Positions 48,276 to 57,360 of a stretch of DNA of 64,000 bases are shown in pieces. The stretch is from the NCBI GenBank assembly GCA_000648925.1, contig JFHF01000017.1, positions 1-64,000 on the forward strand, given 5' to 3'. The position numbers and the translations under genes are program-made. The notes below the pieces were generated by a model. It saw only the letters and a list, made by a program, of their open reading frames with translations, did no database searches and was not told where the DNA came from. The DNA is from Caballeronia jiangsuensis. Lineage in GTDB: Bacteria; Pseudomonadota; Gammaproteobacteria; Burkholderiales; Burkholderiaceae. Numbering within the stretch: the first letter of the stretch is position 1; each line of letters starts with the position of its first letter.

Positions 48276-49862
48276 TCAGAAGATGCCGCGGAACGCCCAG
48301 AACAGCAGGCCCGAGAGCGCGATCGACACAGGCAGCGTCAGAATCCACGCGAGCGCGAGGCTGCGCACGGTGCGCCATTGCAGGCCGGAGCCGTTCGCGG
48401 CCATCGTGCCCGCGACGCCCGATGACAGCACGTGCGTCGTGCTGACCGGCAGGCCGTAGACATCGGCGGCGCCGATGGTCACCATCGCCACGAGTTCCGC
48501 CGACGCGCCTTGCCCGTACGTCAGATGCGTCTTGCCGATGCGCTCGCCGACCGTCACGACGATGCGCTTCCAGCCGACCATCGTGCCCAGCCCGAGCGCG
48601 ACCGCGACGGCGACCTTCACCCAGGTCGGAATGAACTTGGTCGCATGGTCGAGTTGCTTCTTGTAGTTGTTGAGCACGGCGTCATCGTCGCTGGAGAAGG
48701 CCGGCGCTTTCTGCTTCTCCATGATGCGCAGCGCTTCGGACGCGATGTACATCTCGTTGCGCACGTTGCGGACGTTGCCTTGCGGCACGTCGGCGATCGT
48801 CTGGCTCGGGCGGATCTGCGATTCGATCGAATCGACCACGCTCTTCAGCGACGCGATCGTGTCCGGCGCGAGCGTTTTCGTCTGCACGTACTTTTCGACC
48901 TGGCCGCGCGCGTCGGCTGCCGGCGCCGCGCCGTTGCTGTAGCGCTGCAGCACGTCGGACGCGCTGTGGCTCACGGCGACGAAGGTCTGCGTCTCGTTCG
49001 CCGTCACGGCCTTGTTGAGCGCGTAGGCGGTCGGCACGGTGCCGATCAGGATCAGCATGATGAGGCCCATGCCCTTCTGGCCGTCGTTGGAGCCGTGCGC
49101 GAACGACACGCCCGTGCAGGTGAGGATCAGCAGGCAGCGGATCCAGAACGGCGGCGGCGTGTTCTTCTCCGGCTCCTTGTAGAGCGCCGGCACGCGCACG
49201 ACGAGCTTCAGCACATAGAGCAGAAAGCCCGCGAGGACGAAGCCGATGATCGGCGAAAACAGCAGCGACTTGCCGACCGACATCGCCTGGCTCCAGTCCA
49301 CACCCGACGTGCCGTTGGTGCCGTGCAACATCTGATTCATGAGGCCGACGCCGATCACCGAGCCGATCAGCGTATGCGAACTGGACGAAGGAAGACCGAG
49401 CGCCCAGGTGCCGAGATTCCAGATGATCGCCGCGATCAGGAGCGCGAAGACCATCGCGAAGCCCTGCGAACTCCCCACGCCGAGAATCAGCTCGACCGGC
49501 AGCAATTGCAGGATGCCGAACGCGACCGCGCCGCTCGAAATCAGCACGCCGATGAAATTCCATGCGCCCGACCAGACAACCGCTAAGTTTGGTGTCAAAG
49601 AGTGCGTGTAGATTACGGTTGCGACAGCATTCGCGGTGTCGTGAAAGCCGTTGACGAATTCGAAGCCGAGCGCGATCAGCAGCGCGACGCCGAGCAGGAC
49701 ATACGGAAACACCGACGATTCGCGCACCGGCGCGAGATCTTCGAGCAGATGCAGGACGCAGTAGACGGCGCCCACGCCGATGGCGAGCAGAAAAAGCAGC
49801 AGCGCGAGCCGCTGGCCGAGCGTGCGGCCTTCTCGTGATTGGGGAAAGGCAATCTGGTTCAT
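48276..49862 (-). CDS. Inorganic phosphate transporter, Pit family
   Basis: A 528-residue polytopic membrane protein of the PiT family (metal-phosphate:H+ symport). The duplicated signature is clear: GFEFVNGFHDTANAVATVIYT near the N terminus and GVSFAHGSNDGQKGMGLIML in the middle. LGLPSSSSHTLIGSVIGVGL and GLPVSTTHVLSSGVAGTMAA are the paired phosphate-binding repeats. A hydrophilic loop of about 140 residues after the GSNDGQKG repeat is typical of the longer PitA-like members. It is divergent from the CHAD-domain gene across a 177-bp region. No Pho box is evident to me. Confidence 0.95.
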   Translation of the reverse strand: MNQIAFPQSREGRTLGQRLALLLFLLAIGVGAVYCVLHLLEDLAPVRESSVFPYVLLGVALLIALGFEFVNGFHDTANAVATVIYTHSLTPNLAVVWSGAWNFIGVLISSGAVAFGILQLLPVELILGVGSSQGFAMVFALLIAAIIWNLGTWALGLPSSSSHTLIGSVIGVGLMNQMLHGTNGTSGVDWSQAMSVGKSLLFSPIIGFVLAGFLLYVLKLVVRVPALYKEPEKNTPPPFWIRCLLILTCTGVSFAHGSNDGQKGMGLIMLILIGTVPTAYALNKAVTANETQTFVAVSHSASDVLQRYSNGAAPAADARGQVEKYVQTKTLAPDTIASLKSVVDSIESQIRPSQTIADVPQGNVRNVRNEMYIASEALRIMEKQKAPAFSSDDDAVLNNYKKQLDHATKFIPTWVKVAVAVALGLGTMVGWKRIVVTVGERIGKTHLTYGQGASAELVAMVTIGAADVYGLPVSTTHVLSSGVAGTMAANGSGLQWRTVRSLALAWILTLPVSIALSGLLFWAFRGIF

Positions 49863-50039
49863 GTCGCGTCCTTGGGTGGTCTTGCGCGAGGGCGTATCGG
49901 AAGGTGAAAAGGCAGACGAGAAGCGTTTCAGAAGCTCAAGTGGCCATGTTTCCCGGTGCGTGTGTCGATTTCATGAATCGGGAAATACAAGCCTTTCGTA
50001 TGAATTGACGGGCGGCGCGAGACCGCTCCGGGAGACTTC

Positions 50040-51530
50040 ATGACGATGTGGGTCGAGGTGACGCTGCAATCCAGCCGATCGGACGACGGATCGATCTGCG
50101 CGCTCGCGGAGACGTTGCAGCGCATCGCCGCGTTCGCGGGCGCGACATCCTTGTCGACGCGCTTCGCGACGCGCGAGATTCCGCTGAAAGCGCCGGGCTG
50201 GCGGCTGTCGGTCGAAACGCTGGAGGGCGCGCGCACGCTATGCGCCGTGGAGACGGAAGGCGCGCCGATGCCCGGATTCATGCGCTACCGGACCTTCGCG
50301 CGGCCTGCGGGCGAGGATCTGTCGGCATCCCTGATCGAATTCGCGCATGCCGACGAAGCGTTGCGCGGGCCGCTTGCGAAGGCGTATCGGCAGGCGGAGC
50401 CCGAAACCGTCGCGACGTCTGATGCTTTTGCGCCCGAGCTCGAAGTCGAGCGCATCGAATGGCGCATCGACGCGAGCGGCGCGGACATCCTCGCGACGCT
50501 CGAAACGTCCGCACAGACGTTGCCGACGTTGCGGCTCGCGGCGCCATCGGTGAACGGTGCGCTCGATGCCGTCTTCAGCGTCGCGGGCGAAGTGATCGAT
50601 GCCGCGCCGTTTTGCATCGCGCCGGACGATGAGCACGCGTCGGAAGCGGAACCGGTGTACGCGGCGACGCTCGATCTTCCGCGCACCGCGACGCGCCGCG
50701 AGGCGTTCGTCGCGATCGCGTCGTCGGTGGCGGGGCAGTGGTTCGGCAACGCGGCGTCATCGCGCGCAGGTCTCGGCGACGAGCACGTGCATCAGTTGCG
50801 CGTCGCGCAGCGGCGGCTCAAGACACTGCTGAAACTCTTTCGCGATTATGTCGATGATGTCTGGAGCACCCGCATCGCGCCGGATCTGACGTGGTTCGGC
50901 GACCTGCTAGCCGATGCGCGCGACTGGGACGTTTTCGTCGACAAGACGCTCCCCGCGTACGCCGAATCGGACGACAGCGCCGAGCGCTGGCAGACGCTCA
51001 TCGCCGCCGCGGACGTGAAGCGCCGCGTCGCGCGGGACAAGGTGCGCGATGCGCTCGCGTCGAAGCGCTACGCGCGTCTCACGCTCGCGTTCGTCGAATG
51101 GCTCGCCCGCTTCGCCTCGCAAGAGGACGAGTCGCCGACGCGCTTCGTGAGCTATGCCGAAAAGCGCATCCGCAAGGACTACCGGCGCATCGCGCGCGTG
51201 CCCGATCTCGCATCGCTTGAAGCGCATGAGCGGCATCGTGTGCGCATTCATGCAAAGCGGCTGCGCTATGCGCTCGAATTTTTCCGCTCGGTCACGTCGC
51301 GGCGCACCCGCAAGGACACCGCGAAGCTGCTCGGCGAGTTGCAGACGGCGCTCGGCGAAGCGAACGATGCGGCCGTCGCCGCCGAGCGGCTCGCGTCGAT
51401 TCCGGAAGCCAGCGATTATCAGCGCGGTTTCGCGCGGGCGTGGGGCGCGGCGTCGGCGAGGAAGGACGCGCAGGAGGGCGAGCGGCTGCTTCGCTCGATG
51501 CGTCGTCCGCGTGTGAAGGCATCGATATAA
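50040..51530 (+). CDS. CHAD-domain protein with degenerate CYTH-like N terminus
   Basis: A 496-residue protein with GGGAG six bases before the ATG. Residues about 1-200 resemble a CYTH/triphosphate-tunnel domain, but the usual EIExK start is replaced by WVEVTLQSS, so catalysis is doubtful. The C-terminal ~270 residues are a CHAD domain, a helical bundle of conserved His and basic residues: EHVHQLRVAQRRLKTLLKLF and HRVRIHAKRLRYALEFFRS. CHAD domains bind inorganic polyphosphate and associate with polyphosphate granules. Its divergent pairing with a phosphate transporter fits a phosphate/polyphosphate role. Confidence 0.9.
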   Translation: MTMWVEVTLQSSRSDDGSICALAETLQRIAAFAGATSLSTRFATREIPLKAPGWRLSVETLEGARTLCAVETEGAPMPGFMRYRTFARPAGEDLSASLIEFAHADEALRGPLAKAYRQAEPETVATSDAFAPELEVERIEWRIDASGADILATLETSAQTLPTLRLAAPSVNGALDAVFSVAGEVIDAAPFCIAPDDEHASEAEPVYAATLDLPRTATRREAFVAIASSVAGQWFGNAASSRAGLGDEHVHQLRVAQRRLKTLLKLFRDYVDDVWSTRIAPDLTWFGDLLADARDWDVFVDKTLPAYAESDDSAERWQTLIAAADVKRRVARDKVRDALASKRYARLTLAFVEWLARFASQEDESPTRFVSYAEKRIRKDYRRIARVPDLASLEAHERHRVRIHAKRLRYALEFFRSVTSRRTRKDTAKLLGELQTALGEANDAAVAAERLASIPEASDYQRGFARAWGAASARKDAQEGERLLRSMRRPRVKASI

Positions 51531-51575
51531 TGCGTCACGCGTTCATTGATCCGGCACCGTCCGCAAAGGCGACAG

Positions 51576-52400
51576 ATGAGTAAGACAGCACCGTCGAACG
51601 TGCGCGATCCGCTGGAACTCGGTGGCTCCGTATGGCTGCGAAGCGGCACCGAGACGCTCGGCGGCGCGGCGCGCATCGCGCTTCTGGCGGCGATTCGCGA
51701 CACGGGATCGATCACCGGCGCGGCGAAGGCCGTCGGCATGAGTTACAAGGCCGCGTGGGATGCGGTCGATACGATGAACAATCTGGCCGGCGAGCCGCTC
51801 GTGACACGCGCGGTCGGCGGCAAGGGCGGCGGCGGCACGGTGCTCACGCCGGCGGCGCTGCGTCTCATCGACACGTTCCGCGCGATCGAACGCGAGCATC
51901 GAAAATTTCTGGAACGGGCGGGCGCGGCCATCGAAGGCTTCGCCCATGATTGGCAACTGATCGGGAGACTAGGCATGAAAACAAGCGCACGCAACCAACT
52001 GGCCGGCAAGGTAACGAAAGTCACGCGCGGTGCGGTCAACGATGAAATCGAACTCGGCTTGCCGGGCGGCCAGACGATCGTCGCGGTCGTGACGCACGAG
52101 AGCACGCAATCGCTCGGACTGAAGGAAGGCGGCGACGCGTTCGCGCTCATCAAGGCGTCGTGGGTCATGTTGATGGAAGACACGAACGCGAAGCTGTCGG
52201 CGCGCAATCAATTGCGTGGCACGGTTGCCAGCGTGACGAAGGGCGCGGTCAACGCGGAAGTGTCGCTGTCGCTCGACGGCGGCACCACCATCACCGCGAT
52301 CATCACGAATCAGAGCGCCGATACGCTCGGTCTCGCGCAAGGTCAGAAGGCCGTGGCGGTGATCAAGGCGTCGAGCGTGATCATCGGCGTAAACGACTAA
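51576..52400 (+). CDS. modE: Molybdate-responsive regulator ModE
   Basis: A 274-residue regulator from the ATG at 51576. The N-terminal ~120 residues are a LysR-like winged helix: AAIRDTGSITGAAKAVGMSY recognition region, GGKGGGGTVLTP wing. The C terminus has two tandem Mop domains, SARNQLAGKVTKVTRGAVND and SARNQLRGTVASVTKGAVNA, which bind molybdate or tungstate in the dimer. Molybdate-bound ModE usually represses modABC and activates molybdoenzyme genes. No modABC genes lie in the window, so here modE is an orphan. It starts 45 bp after the CHAD gene. Confidence 0.96.
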   Translation: MSKTAPSNVRDPLELGGSVWLRSGTETLGGAARIALLAAIRDTGSITGAAKAVGMSYKAAWDAVDTMNNLAGEPLVTRAVGGKGGGGTVLTPAALRLIDTFRAIEREHRKFLERAGAAIEGFAHDWQLIGRLGMKTSARNQLAGKVTKVTRGAVNDEIELGLPGGQTIVAVVTHESTQSLGLKEGGDAFALIKASWVMLMEDTNAKLSARNQLRGTVASVTKGAVNAEVSLSLDGGTTITAIITNQSADTLGLAQGQKAVAVIKASSVIIGVND

Positions 52401-52430
52401 GCAGCGCGCCTTGCGGGCGCGGGCGCCGCA

Positions 52431-53117
52431 TCAGGCGGCCGCGCGTTGCGCCGGCGGCAATTCGGTGCGGCGATCCGGCGCGCGAAAGGTCTTCGCCTTC
52501 CAGCTCGCTCGCACATAGGGACGCTCGTGGCCCGACAGCCCGAGCGCGATTTCCGTGATCCAGTGCTGCGTCGGCACGGGCACGCCATGCAAGGCCACGA
52601 CGACCGCCGCGAGACTCGCGGCGACGGGCGCGGGCGCGAGCTTGCCGGACTCGGCACGCCACGCGATCCACACGAATGCGAGCGCGACCACGGCGCCGAG
52701 CGCGCAGCCCGCGACCACTTCCGAGACCGAATGCGCGTCGAGCACGACGCGCGACACGCCGACCCAGATTCCCAGCATCAGACCTAGCGCGACGCCGATG
52801 GCGCGGACTGCACCACGCATGGGCAGGAGCGCGACGAAGATCGCGACGGGCAGAACCGCCGTCGACATCAATGCATGTCCGCTGATGCCGGTGAAATCGA
52901 GATGACGCACGCCGATTCCCCAGCCGATGAAAGCGATCTTGCTCAACGCGACGAGGCCGCTCGCCGCGCCGAGCAGCGCGAGCCACGCGCCAGCGTATTT
53001 CCATCGATAGCCGAGCGCGAGCCACGCGGCGACGATGAGCGCCACCGGCCCCATCACGCCGACGCTGCCGAGCGCGGTCACGAAAATCCAGGCGGAAAAA
53101 GATAAATCCACGTTCAT
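52431..53117 (-). CDS. PAP2-superfamily membrane phosphatase
   Basis: A 228-residue polytopic membrane protein of the PAP2 family (lipid or undecaprenyl phosphatase type). The active-site motifs are KIAFIGWG for motif 1 (weak), SGHALMS for motif 2 with its His, and SRVVLDAHSVSEVVAG for motif 3. In motif 3 the Arg and His are kept but the following Asp is Glu. A cytoplasmic basic tail follows the last helix. It is convergent with modE, 30 bp apart, and has no partner genes. The substrate is unknown; dephosphorylation of a prenyl or glycerol lipid is the usual role. Confidence 0.85.
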   Translation of the reverse strand: MNVDLSFSAWIFVTALGSVGVMGPVALIVAAWLALGYRWKYAGAWLALLGAASGLVALSKIAFIGWGIGVRHLDFTGISGHALMSTAVLPVAIFVALLPMRGAVRAIGVALGLMLGIWVGVSRVVLDAHSVSEVVAGCALGAVVALAFVWIAWRAESGKLAPAPVAASLAAVVVALHGVPVPTQHWITEIALGLSGHERPYVRASWKAKTFRAPDRRTELPPAQRAAA

Positions 53118-53448
53118 TGCTACTCTTGGGAATGAGGGTTGCTGCAGTGCGGCAGCCGCGCCAGAAATGACCCGCGACTTCGGAAGTACGCCAAATGCGA
53201 CGCCGCAAATTTATAGCAGTATAACGCTTGGGAACATGCTGAATTATGCGCGCTAGTTCAGAGCGGCTTGTCGTTACATCGCGTAACTTTCGTTTAATTT
53301 TGGCTTTTTTGTTGAATTGCTGTTAATTCATCCCGATATGTGAGTTCGGGGCGCGCGTCGTCAAAGCGGTTTAGTGCTATTGTGCACTGCACAACCCGAC
53401 GCGTTTCGACGCGTCATCCGATTGCACGTTTGTGGAGGACCCAGCCCA
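53118..53448. other. Intergenic region between divergent PAP2 and esterase genes
   Basis: 331 bp holding the promoters of both genes. The segment 53200-53340 is AT-rich for this genome. A strong palindrome lies at 53380-53394, listed separately. No coding sequence is seen. Confidence 0.5.
53380..53394. promoter_or_regulatory. Palindromic operator candidate
   Basis: A 15-bp palindrome, TTGTGCA-C-TGCACAA, with perfect 7-bp arms, located 55 bp before the esterase start. Sites with TGC/GCA half-sites bind PHB-responsive PhaR repressors in other bacteria. The link to PhaR is inference from the esterase function. Confidence 0.5.
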
Positions 53449-54606
53449 ATGTCAAAAAGCCTTACCAAGCTCTGGTTGCGCGGCTTGAGACGCCTGGTCG
53501 CCGGCCAGGTGGACGCGATTCGCTCACCGAAGCCCCGCGCGGCGGCCAAGCCCGCGCGCGTGAAGACCACCAAGTCGAAGCTGAAGCCACGCACGGCCGC
53601 GAAAGCGACGGTCGCGCCCGGTGCCGCCGCGCGACCGGCGGCGCGTGAATCGCGCGTTCGTCCGCGTGCGTCGGCGTGGGCGCGCGGCAAGTGGGCGCGC
53701 TCGTACCACTCGGCGCCGCCCACGGCCGGGCGCTTCGTGAATCACATGTCGTACGCGCTCTATATGCCGCCCAAAGCTGGGCCCGAGTCGATGCCGCTCG
53801 TCGTGATGCTGCACGGCTGCAAGCAGAACGCCGACGAATTCGCGCAAGGCACGCGCATCAATCTGCTCGCCGACCGATACGGTTTCGCCGTGTTGTTCCC
53901 CGAGCAGTCGAAGCACGATCACGCGCATCGCTGCTGGCGTTGGTATGACGATGCCGGGAGCGGCGGCGGCGAGGCTGCGTCGGTCGTATCGCTGGTGAAT
54001 GCGGTCGTCGAGCAGCACGATCTGGATGCGGAGCGTGTGTATGTCGCGGGGATGTCGGCCGGTGCGGGGCTTGCGGCGCTGCTCGCCGTGCGTTATCCGC
54101 ACATGTTCGCCGCCGTCGGCCTGCATTCGGGCGTGGTGTTCGGCGAGGCGCGCTCGGCCATCGGTGCGATGGATGTGATGCGTCGTGGCGCGCGCAGCGA
54201 TCCCGTCGCGCTGATCGACGCTGCCGTCGACGTCCGCGATTATCCGGGCATGCCTGCGATCATCGTGCACGGTGAACTGGATTCCGTGGTGACGGCAGCC
54301 AATGCCGCGCAACTGGCGAAACAGTTTCTGCGGCTGAACGGTTTCATCGATGCGGCCGGCAATCGCCGCGCGGGCGAGGCGCGCGAGGAAAAGCATCCGG
54401 ACGGCGTCGTGACCGATTACTTCAAGAACAGCCGGCGCGTCGTGAAGACGTCGATCGTGCGCGGCCTCGGGCATTCATGGGCCGGCGGCGACGATACCGT
54501 CGCGTTCCATTCGTCCAAGGGGCCGGATTCGGCCGCGGTCATGTGGGAGTTCTTTAAGCACCAGCGGCGCCCCAGCGAGGCTGCGCGCGGCGCATACGTC
54601 GCCTGA
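53449..54606 (+). CDS. PHB-depolymerase-family esterase
   Basis: A 385-residue alpha/beta hydrolase. I use the ATG at 53449 (GGAGG ten bases upstream). The first ~85 residues are basic and Ala/Lys-rich with no clear signal peptide. The catalytic domain follows: oxyanion loop VVMLHGCKQNADEFAQGTRI, nucleophile elbow YVAGMSAGAGLAALLA (Ser), acid VHGELDSVV (Asp) and GLGHSWAGG (His). This is the Esterase_phd family, which includes poly-3-hydroxybutyrate depolymerases, acetyl-xylan and feruloyl esterases. A basic N-terminal region could bind granules or DNA. Intracellular PHB or oligomer hydrolysis is the best guess. Confidence 0.88.
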   Translation: MSKSLTKLWLRGLRRLVAGQVDAIRSPKPRAAAKPARVKTTKSKLKPRTAAKATVAPGAAARPAARESRVRPRASAWARGKWARSYHSAPPTAGRFVNHMSYALYMPPKAGPESMPLVVMLHGCKQNADEFAQGTRINLLADRYGFAVLFPEQSKHDHAHRCWRWYDDAGSGGGEAASVVSLVNAVVEQHDLDAERVYVAGMSAGAGLAALLAVRYPHMFAAVGLHSGVVFGEARSAIGAMDVMRRGARSDPVALIDAAVDVRDYPGMPAIIVHGELDSVVTAANAAQLAKQFLRLNGFIDAAGNRRAGEAREEKHPDGVVTDYFKNSRRVVKTSIVRGLGHSWAGGDDTVAFHSSKGPDSAAVMWEFFKHQRRPSEAARGAYVA

Positions 54607-54696
54607 AGGTCGCCGCCCAGCGTTTCGGGTGTTGCAAATTAGTCTTTCGTATCAATCTTCTAGCGGTTAGGGCTGGCGTTTGATCAGGGATTACCC

Positions 54697-54702
54697 TATA
54701 AT
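54697..54702 (+). promoter_or_regulatory. Putative -10 box of the DUF3563 gene
   Basis: A perfect TATAAT 43 bp before the DUF3563 start. The 17-bp-spaced -35 position (54674-54679, TGGCGT) is poor. The small palindrome AGGG-ATTA-CCCT lies directly upstream of the box. Confidence 0.45.
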
Positions 54703-54745
54703 CGGTTTCATAGGTAGTAACCCCAGTATTCAAGCGAGGTCCACC

Positions 54746-54919
54746 ATGTTCCTGATTAGCCGCATTTTCCTGTTCCTTACCAAGTCCGCTGACGAGCGCG
54801 ATCGTGCGCGCGACGACGCCTATCTCGCCGAAGCCACGGATATCTACGATCTCGAATATCGTATGAAAAAGCTGGATCAGCGTGCGATCGCTCGTCACCC
54901 GTCGTGGATGGCGAACTAA
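54746..54919 (+). CDS. DUF3563 family small protein
   Basis: A 57-residue protein, start MFLISRIFLFLTKSADERDR and end KKLDQRAIARHPSWMAN. It matches the DUF3563 family, short proteins common in Burkholderiales with a hydrophobic N-terminal helix and a charged YLAEATDIYDLEYRMK segment. The EYRMKKLD...ARHPSW ending resembles DUF1127-like small proteins. It stands as a single-gene unit with its own probable -10 box and a strong terminator 57 bp after the stop. Function unknown. Confidence 0.9.
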   Translation: MFLISRIFLFLTKSADERDRARDDAYLAEATDIYDLEYRMKKLDQRAIARHPSWMAN

Positions 54920-54975
54920 GTTTTTCGGTTTGAAGTGCGCCGGTTTGTTTCGGCGTCACTGCGGGATGTAAATGC

Positions 54976-55004
54976 AAAATGCCGGCTTTCGAGCCGGCAT
55001 TTTT
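54976..55004. terminator. Rho-independent terminator with TTCG loop
   Basis: Perfect stem ATGCCGGCT (54979-54987) and AGCCGGCAT (54992-55000) closed by a stable TTCG tetraloop, then a T-run. AAA precedes the stem, so it can also serve the convergent membrane protein gene ending at 55035. Confidence 0.93.
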
Positions 55005-55034
55005 GTTTGCGACGCCGCCAGATGCGGCACACAG

Positions 55035-55856
55035 TCAGGCGTTGGGCGTGCCGGTCGCGTCCGGAATGTCCGGCGAGTCCGACGACTGCACGCCGAAACA
55101 GCCGCGATAAGTCGCGTAAAACGAGCAATACAGCGCGGTCGTGACGATGATGGACGCGGGCATGAGCACCGCCAGCGCCATTTCCTGACCCGCGCCGAGC
55201 GCCTGCATCAGCGCGGTCAGGCCGAACGACACCGCGAGCGCGATAGCGATCCACAGCACGCCGTAGTAAATAAACGCGCCGCGGTTGCGCCAGCACGACA
55301 CGAGGCTGAAAAACAGCGCCTTCGCGGGCGGCACGTCGTGCCATGCGACGAGGATCGGCGCGAACCAGAACAGCATCGCGACTGGCACATAGCACCCCAT
55401 CGCGACGAGCACTGCGAGCGGGCTGAAGCTCGCCGCGACCGTTTCCGGATCGCCGCTCGGGCCATCGCCCATCATGATGCTGAGCAGTGTGCCGCCGTCG
55501 ACGAGCGCCGATGCCGTGAAGATCACCGCCATCGCGACGATATACAGCGCGCCCAGCGCGAGCAGCCGTCGCGCGACGACGCTGCCGTACGAACGGAAGC
55601 CATCGACGAGTATGGTCGGCCAGACGGGCTTGCCCGCGATCGTGTTGCGGCACGCCGCCATGAAGCCGACCGCGATGCCCGGAATGAAGAGCAACGGCAG
55701 GAGCGGGCCGAGGAGCGGCACGCGCGAGATCAGCGTCATCACGAACAAATAGGCGAAGAACACCGTGAGAAACGCAAACGGGTTGCGGCGGAACAGCCAG
55801 ATGCCCTGACGGAACCACACGTAGCCGGTCTTGGCGGGAACTTCGATCAGTCGCAT
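55035..55856 (-). CDS. BPSS1780-type integral membrane protein
   Basis: A 273-residue membrane protein with about six helices. The N terminus MRLIEVPAKTGYVWFRQG and the following FRRNPFAFLTVFFAYLF helix match a Burkholderiales family often annotated after B. pseudomallei BPSS1780. The GKPVWPTILVDGFRSYG loop and AWHDVPPAKALFFSLVSCWRN segment are also conserved-looking. No enzymatic motif is seen. It starts 9 bp after the thrB stop and so is probably cotranscribed with it. Function unknown. Confidence 0.82.
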   Translation of the reverse strand: MRLIEVPAKTGYVWFRQGIWLFRRNPFAFLTVFFAYLFVMTLISRVPLLGPLLPLLFIPGIAVGFMAACRNTIAGKPVWPTILVDGFRSYGSVVARRLLALGALYIVAMAVIFTASALVDGGTLLSIMMGDGPSGDPETVAASFSPLAVLVAMGCYVPVAMLFWFAPILVAWHDVPPAKALFFSLVSCWRNRGAFIYYGVLWIAIALAVSFGLTALMQALGAGQEMALAVLMPASIIVTTALYCSFYATYRGCFGVQSSDSPDIPDATGTPNA

Positions 55857-55865
55857 GTGGCTAGG

Positions 55866-56834
55866 TTATCGATTTACGGGAGAAGCGGCTTTGACGCGTT
55901 CGCGCAGAATGCGTTCGAAGTGGCCGGGATCGTGCGCGTTCAGCATTTGTGCTTCGCGCGGGCGATAGAAGTCGAAAAGGCGCGAGACCCAGAAGCGCAT
56001 CGCGCCGGCGCGCAGCATGTCGTTCCAGTGACGCTCCTCCGCGGGCGTGAACGGGCGCACGGTCTGATATGCGCGCAGCATCGCATCGACGCGCGCCGAA
56101 TCGAGCGTGCCCGTGGCGAGGTCGATGCACCAGTCGTTTACGGTCACGGCGACGTCGAAGAGCCATTTGTCGACGCCCGCGAAGTAGAAATCGAAGAAAC
56201 CGCCGAGCCGCGCGTGCTCGCGGCCGTGGGCGAACAGCACGTTATCGCGGAACAGATCGCAGTGACATGGGCCATCGGGCAGCGACGCGTAATCCGCCGA
56301 GCCGAAGAACGCCGCCTGATGCGCGAGCTCGCTCTCGAACAGCTCGCGCTGCTCGCGGCTCAGGAAATCGACAATCGAAGGCGCCTTCTCCTGCCACCAC
56401 GAAAGGCTGCGCAAATTAGGCTGATGCTGCGGAAAATCGCGGCCCGCCAGATGCATGCGCGCGAGCATCTGCCCGACTTCGATGCAATGCGCGGGCGTCG
56501 GCGCGAGTTCGGGCGCGCCTTCGAGCTTCGTCACGATGCTCGCGGGCTTGCCGTGCAGCATGCCGAAGAGCGAGCCGTCGCGGCGCGGCATCGGATCGGG
56601 AACGGGCACGCGATGCGACGCCAGATGCCGCATCAGATCGAGATAGAACGGCAGTTGCGTCGCCGTGAGGTTCTCGAAGATCGTGAGCACGTACTCGCCG
56701 TGCGTCGTCGTGAGAAAAAAGTTGCTGTTCTCGATGCCCGACTGGATGCCGCGAAATTCGACGACATCGCCGAGATCGTAGTCTTGCAGCCAGTCGCCGA
56801 GATCGGCGTTGGTGACGGGAGTGAAGACGGCCAT
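55866..56834 (-). CDS. thrB: Homoserine kinase
   Basis: A 322-residue homoserine kinase of the APH-like fold (the ThrB type of beta- and some gamma-proteobacteria, not the GHMP type). It makes O-phosphohomoserine for threonine synthesis. Motifs: [11 protein letters not shown] near residue 33, the catalytic loop [14 protein letters not shown] with its Asp, and the metal-binding [24 protein letters not shown]. The length is standard. It is followed by the BPSS1780-type gene and preceded, 118 bp upstream, by the DUF2782 gene. No thrA or thrC is nearby. Confidence 0.95.
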   Translation of the reverse strand: MAVFTPVTNADLGDWLQDYDLGDVVEFRGIQSGIENSNFFLTTTHGEYVLTIFENLTATQLPFYLDLMRHLASHRVPVPDPMPRRDGSLFGMLHGKPASIVTKLEGAPELAPTPAHCIEVGQMLARMHLAGRDFPQHQPNLRSLSWWQEKAPSIVDFLSREQRELFESELAHQAAFFGSADYASLPDGPCHCDLFRDNVLFAHGREHARLGGFFDFYFAGVDKWLFDVAVTVNDWCIDLATGTLDSARVDAMLRAYQTVRPFTPAEERHWNDMLRAGAMRFWVSRLFDFYRPREAQMLNAHDPGHFERILRERVKAASPVNR

Positions 56835-56913
56835 GCGGGAAAGCGTCGGTCAGGTTGGACGGCCGGGAAGAGGCCTGTGAACGGAGGCGCCGGGCAAGGA
56901 GCCACAGTGCCGC

Positions 56914-56936
56914 GACCCGCCCGGAAAGAGCGGGTC
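56914..56936. other. Hairpin between DUF2782 and thrB genes
   Basis: Perfect 7-bp stem GACCCGC/GCGGGTC with a nine-base loop, 16 bp after the DUF2782 stop. No T-run follows, so it may be an mRNA-processing or weak termination structure. Confidence 0.5.
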
Positions 56937-56952
56937 CGAGAGCGATACGGGA

Positions 56953-57360
56953 TCAGTAATGCAGGTTGATCGATGGCAGGCGCGTGCTCGCCTTGCCGTT
57001 GTCGCGCACTTGCGGCGATGTATCGGCCGGCGCGCTCATCTGATAGCGCGTGCCGAAATTGGAATGCACATCGATTTCGACGGGTTTGCCTTTGTCGCGG
57101 AATTCGGTGATTTCCGTGCCGTTGGTGCTCAATTCGTGATAGCTCGGCGTGCGCGGCGGCGAAATCTCGACTTTCGAGCTGACATTCGCGGGCGGGCGAT
57201 TGATGGCTTTCAGATCCGGAAGGCCAGCGGCTTCTTCCGGCGACATTTTCTGGGTCGCCGGTTGGGGTGCCGTGCTGCCGGCCTGCGCCGGCTGCGCGAA
57301 TGCGCCGAAGCTTGTTGCGGCGAGGACTGCCGCGGCGGCGGCGCAAAGGTGCGGCTTCAT
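56953..57360 (-). CDS. Exported DUF2782-domain protein
   Basis: A 135-residue periplasmic protein. A signal peptide (HLCAAAAAVLAATSFGAFAQ) is followed by a Pro/Ala-rich stretch. The DUF2782 core is STNGTEITEFRDKGKPVEI then DVHSNFGTRYQMSAP. DUF2782 genes sit beside polA and thrB in many beta- and gamma-proteobacteria, as here in the wider neighbourhood. The biochemical role is unknown. It is the first gene of a likely DUF2782-thrB-membrane protein operon. Confidence 0.85.
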   Translation of the reverse strand: MKPHLCAAAAAVLAATSFGAFAQPAQAGSTAPQPATQKMSPEEAAGLPDLKAINRPPANVSSKVEISPPRTPSYHELSTNGTEITEFRDKGKPVEIDVHSNFGTRYQMSAPADTSPQVRDNGKASTRLPSINLHY

